From contig CAMTFT010000140.1 in the NCBI GenBank assembly GCA_947071365.1, positions 1 to 5,671 of the forward strand: a DNA stretch of 5,671 nt. Reading direction: 5' to 3'. Below, in pieces: positions 4,805 through 5,671 of the stretch. Made by a program: the position numbers and the translations under genes. The notes beneath the pieces are model-generated. The model searched no databases. It saw only the letters and a program-made list of their open reading frames with translations, and was not told where the DNA came from. The stretch comes from an uncultured bacterium. GTDB lineage: Bacteria; Bacillota; Clostridia; Lachnospirales; Lachnospiraceae. How positions within the stretch are numbered: position 1 is the stretch's first letter; each line of letters begins with the position of its first letter.

Positions 4805-5659
4805 ATGGAGACAATTGAGATTTCCTGTGAAAATATCAGGACAGGCACAGGTCATTCCTCGAAGGGCAATCAGCTCAAATGGAAGGTGGGAGACTGGTGG
4901 TATAAGGCGGATGCTTTTGGATACGAAAGCCTTTCTGAAGTCATTGCTTCGCATTTCCTTGGTAAATCGAATCTTTCACCGGATGAAGTTGTTTTATATG
5001 AGCCGGTCTGGATCGTCTACCATGGACGAAAATACCGTGGCTGCAGGAGCCGGAGCTTTCTGGGTGGGGGCGAAGAGCTTGTTACGCTGGAACGGCTGTC
5101 CAGGGCGTATACGGGATTCAGTCTGGCGGGAATGTTTGCAAGGATAGACGATACGAAGGAACGGATCCTATATGCGGAAGAGCTTGTGCGCAACACGACG
5201 GGCATAGAAAATTTTGGCATTTATCTGTTGAAGATGCTGGAGATTGACGCATTTTTCCTGAATGAGGACAGGCACACGAATAATATTGCGCTGCTGTATG
5301 AGCCGGAGCACAGAACATACAGGCTTTGTCCTTTTTTTGATATGGGGCTTTCCATGTTTTCTGATACGAGAGAAGAATATCCGCTGGGCGGTTCCCTTGA
5401 GGCATACAGAAAAGCCATTCAGGCAAAACCGTTCCACCGGGATTTTGATGTACAGCTCGATGCTGCGAACGAGTTGTACGGCAGTTTTTTGAAGTTTGAG
5501 ATGATATGCAGCCATGGTGCAGATATTCTGGAAGAGCTGGATGGGAAATATCACATTTTCGCAGGTGGAGATGAGATGGTATATATAAAGGAAGAGGCAG
5601 AGCGCGTGGATGCGGTGCTGCGGTATCAGGCGGGCAAATACAGATATATGTTTGCGTGA
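4805..5659 (+). CDS. compact HipA/CtkA-like protein kinase
   Basis: The 284-residue product carries the signature of the HipA-like Ser/Thr kinase superfamily. Residues 14-21 (GTGHSSKG) form a glycine/serine-rich loop, followed by WYKAD with K34 as the probable ATP-binding lysine and GYESLSEVIASHFL (39-52) as the helix with the partner Glu. The catalytic loop is NEDRHTNN (153-160), with D155 as base and N160 as metal ligand, and FFDMG (177-181) supplies the metal-binding D179, equivalent to DFG. A helical C-terminus follows. Family enzymes phosphorylate proteins; E. coli HipA targets glutamyl-tRNA synthetase, but the target here is unknown. Classical HipA has about 440 residues, and this protein lacks its N-terminal subdomain. 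AAAGGAGG six bases upstream fixes the start. It follows an HTH protein gene, as hipA follows hipB. All key residues are present, so an active kinase is likely; toxin function is inferred. Confidence 0.85.
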   Translation: METIEISCENIRTGTGHSSKGNQLKWKVGDWWYKADAFGYESLSEVIASHFLGKSNLSPDEVVLYEPVWIVYHGRKYRGCRSRSFLGGGEELVTLERLSRAYTGFSLAGMFARIDDTKERILYAEELVRNTTGIENFGIYLLKMLEIDAFFLNEDRHTNNIALLYEPEHRTYRLCPFFDMGLSMFSDTREEYPLGGSLEAYRKAIQAKPFHRDFDVQLDAANELYGSFLKFEMICSHGADILEELDGKYHIFAGGDEMVYIKEEAERVDAVLRYQAGKYRYMFA

Positions 5660-5671
5660 TCAGCCAGATAT

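Noticed and set aside
4805..5659. Pseudogene status of the HipA-like kinase because it is shorter than HipA
   Set aside because: The reading frame is intact, has a strong ribosome binding site, and retains all catalytic motifs; short HipA-like kinases such as CtkA and HipT exist.

Overview
The window is the end of an assembled contig, not untouched chromosome at its left edge. Bases 1-43 are Illumina Nextera library sequence: a piece of the i5 flank, what looks like an i5 index, then the read-1 transposase adapter ending in the Tn5 mosaic end. Native DNA starts at about base 44, eight bases before the first start codon, so everything upstream of the first gene is missing. Protein style (clostridial-type CysK, MetQ/MetN/MetI), strong AGGAGG-type ribosome binding sites, consensus sigma-A promoters and moderate GC suggest a Firmicute of the Clostridia, most likely a gut Lachnospiraceae member. 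That placement is inferred from sequence style, not from a search.

Region 44-3900 is a sulfur amino-acid block on the + strand. It holds cysK (O-acetylserine sulfhydrylase), then metQ, metN and metI, which together encode a complete D/L-methionine-type ABC importer: substrate-binding protein, ATPase with C-terminal NIL domain, and permease. metN and metI overlap by 11 bases and are surely co-translated. metQ has its own good promoter (TTGCAT-17-TATGAT with an extended -10) about 80 bases upstream. Between metQ and metN lies a long imperfect hairpin that resembles a terminator, and its right arm overlaps a second possible promoter for metNI. metQ and metNI may therefore be expressed at different levels. 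MetQ is unusual: it has no cysteine at all, so no lipoprotein anchor, and it ends in a 27-residue Glu/Ala/Thr tail built partly by duplication of the pentapeptide TEAAE.

Region 3901-4152 contains no gene. It has a 24-bp-stem inverted repeat, then a second canonical terminator, then a perfect consensus promoter (TTGACA-17-TATAAT) with a very strong ribosome binding site.

Region 4153-5659 is a two-gene cassette driven by that promoter. The first gene encodes a 188-residue protein with a Hin/resolvase-type helix-turn-helix and an unrecognised C-terminal domain. The second encodes a compact 284-residue HipA/CtkA-like protein kinase with NEDRHTNN and FFDMG catalytic motifs. The arrangement (DNA-binding protein, then HipA-like kinase, isolated by terminators) resembles a HipBA/HipBST-type toxin-antitoxin module, but the partner is not a standard Xre-type HipB and the kinase lacks the usual N-terminal subdomain of HipA. 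This is the most novel part of the window. The function is inferred, not shown.
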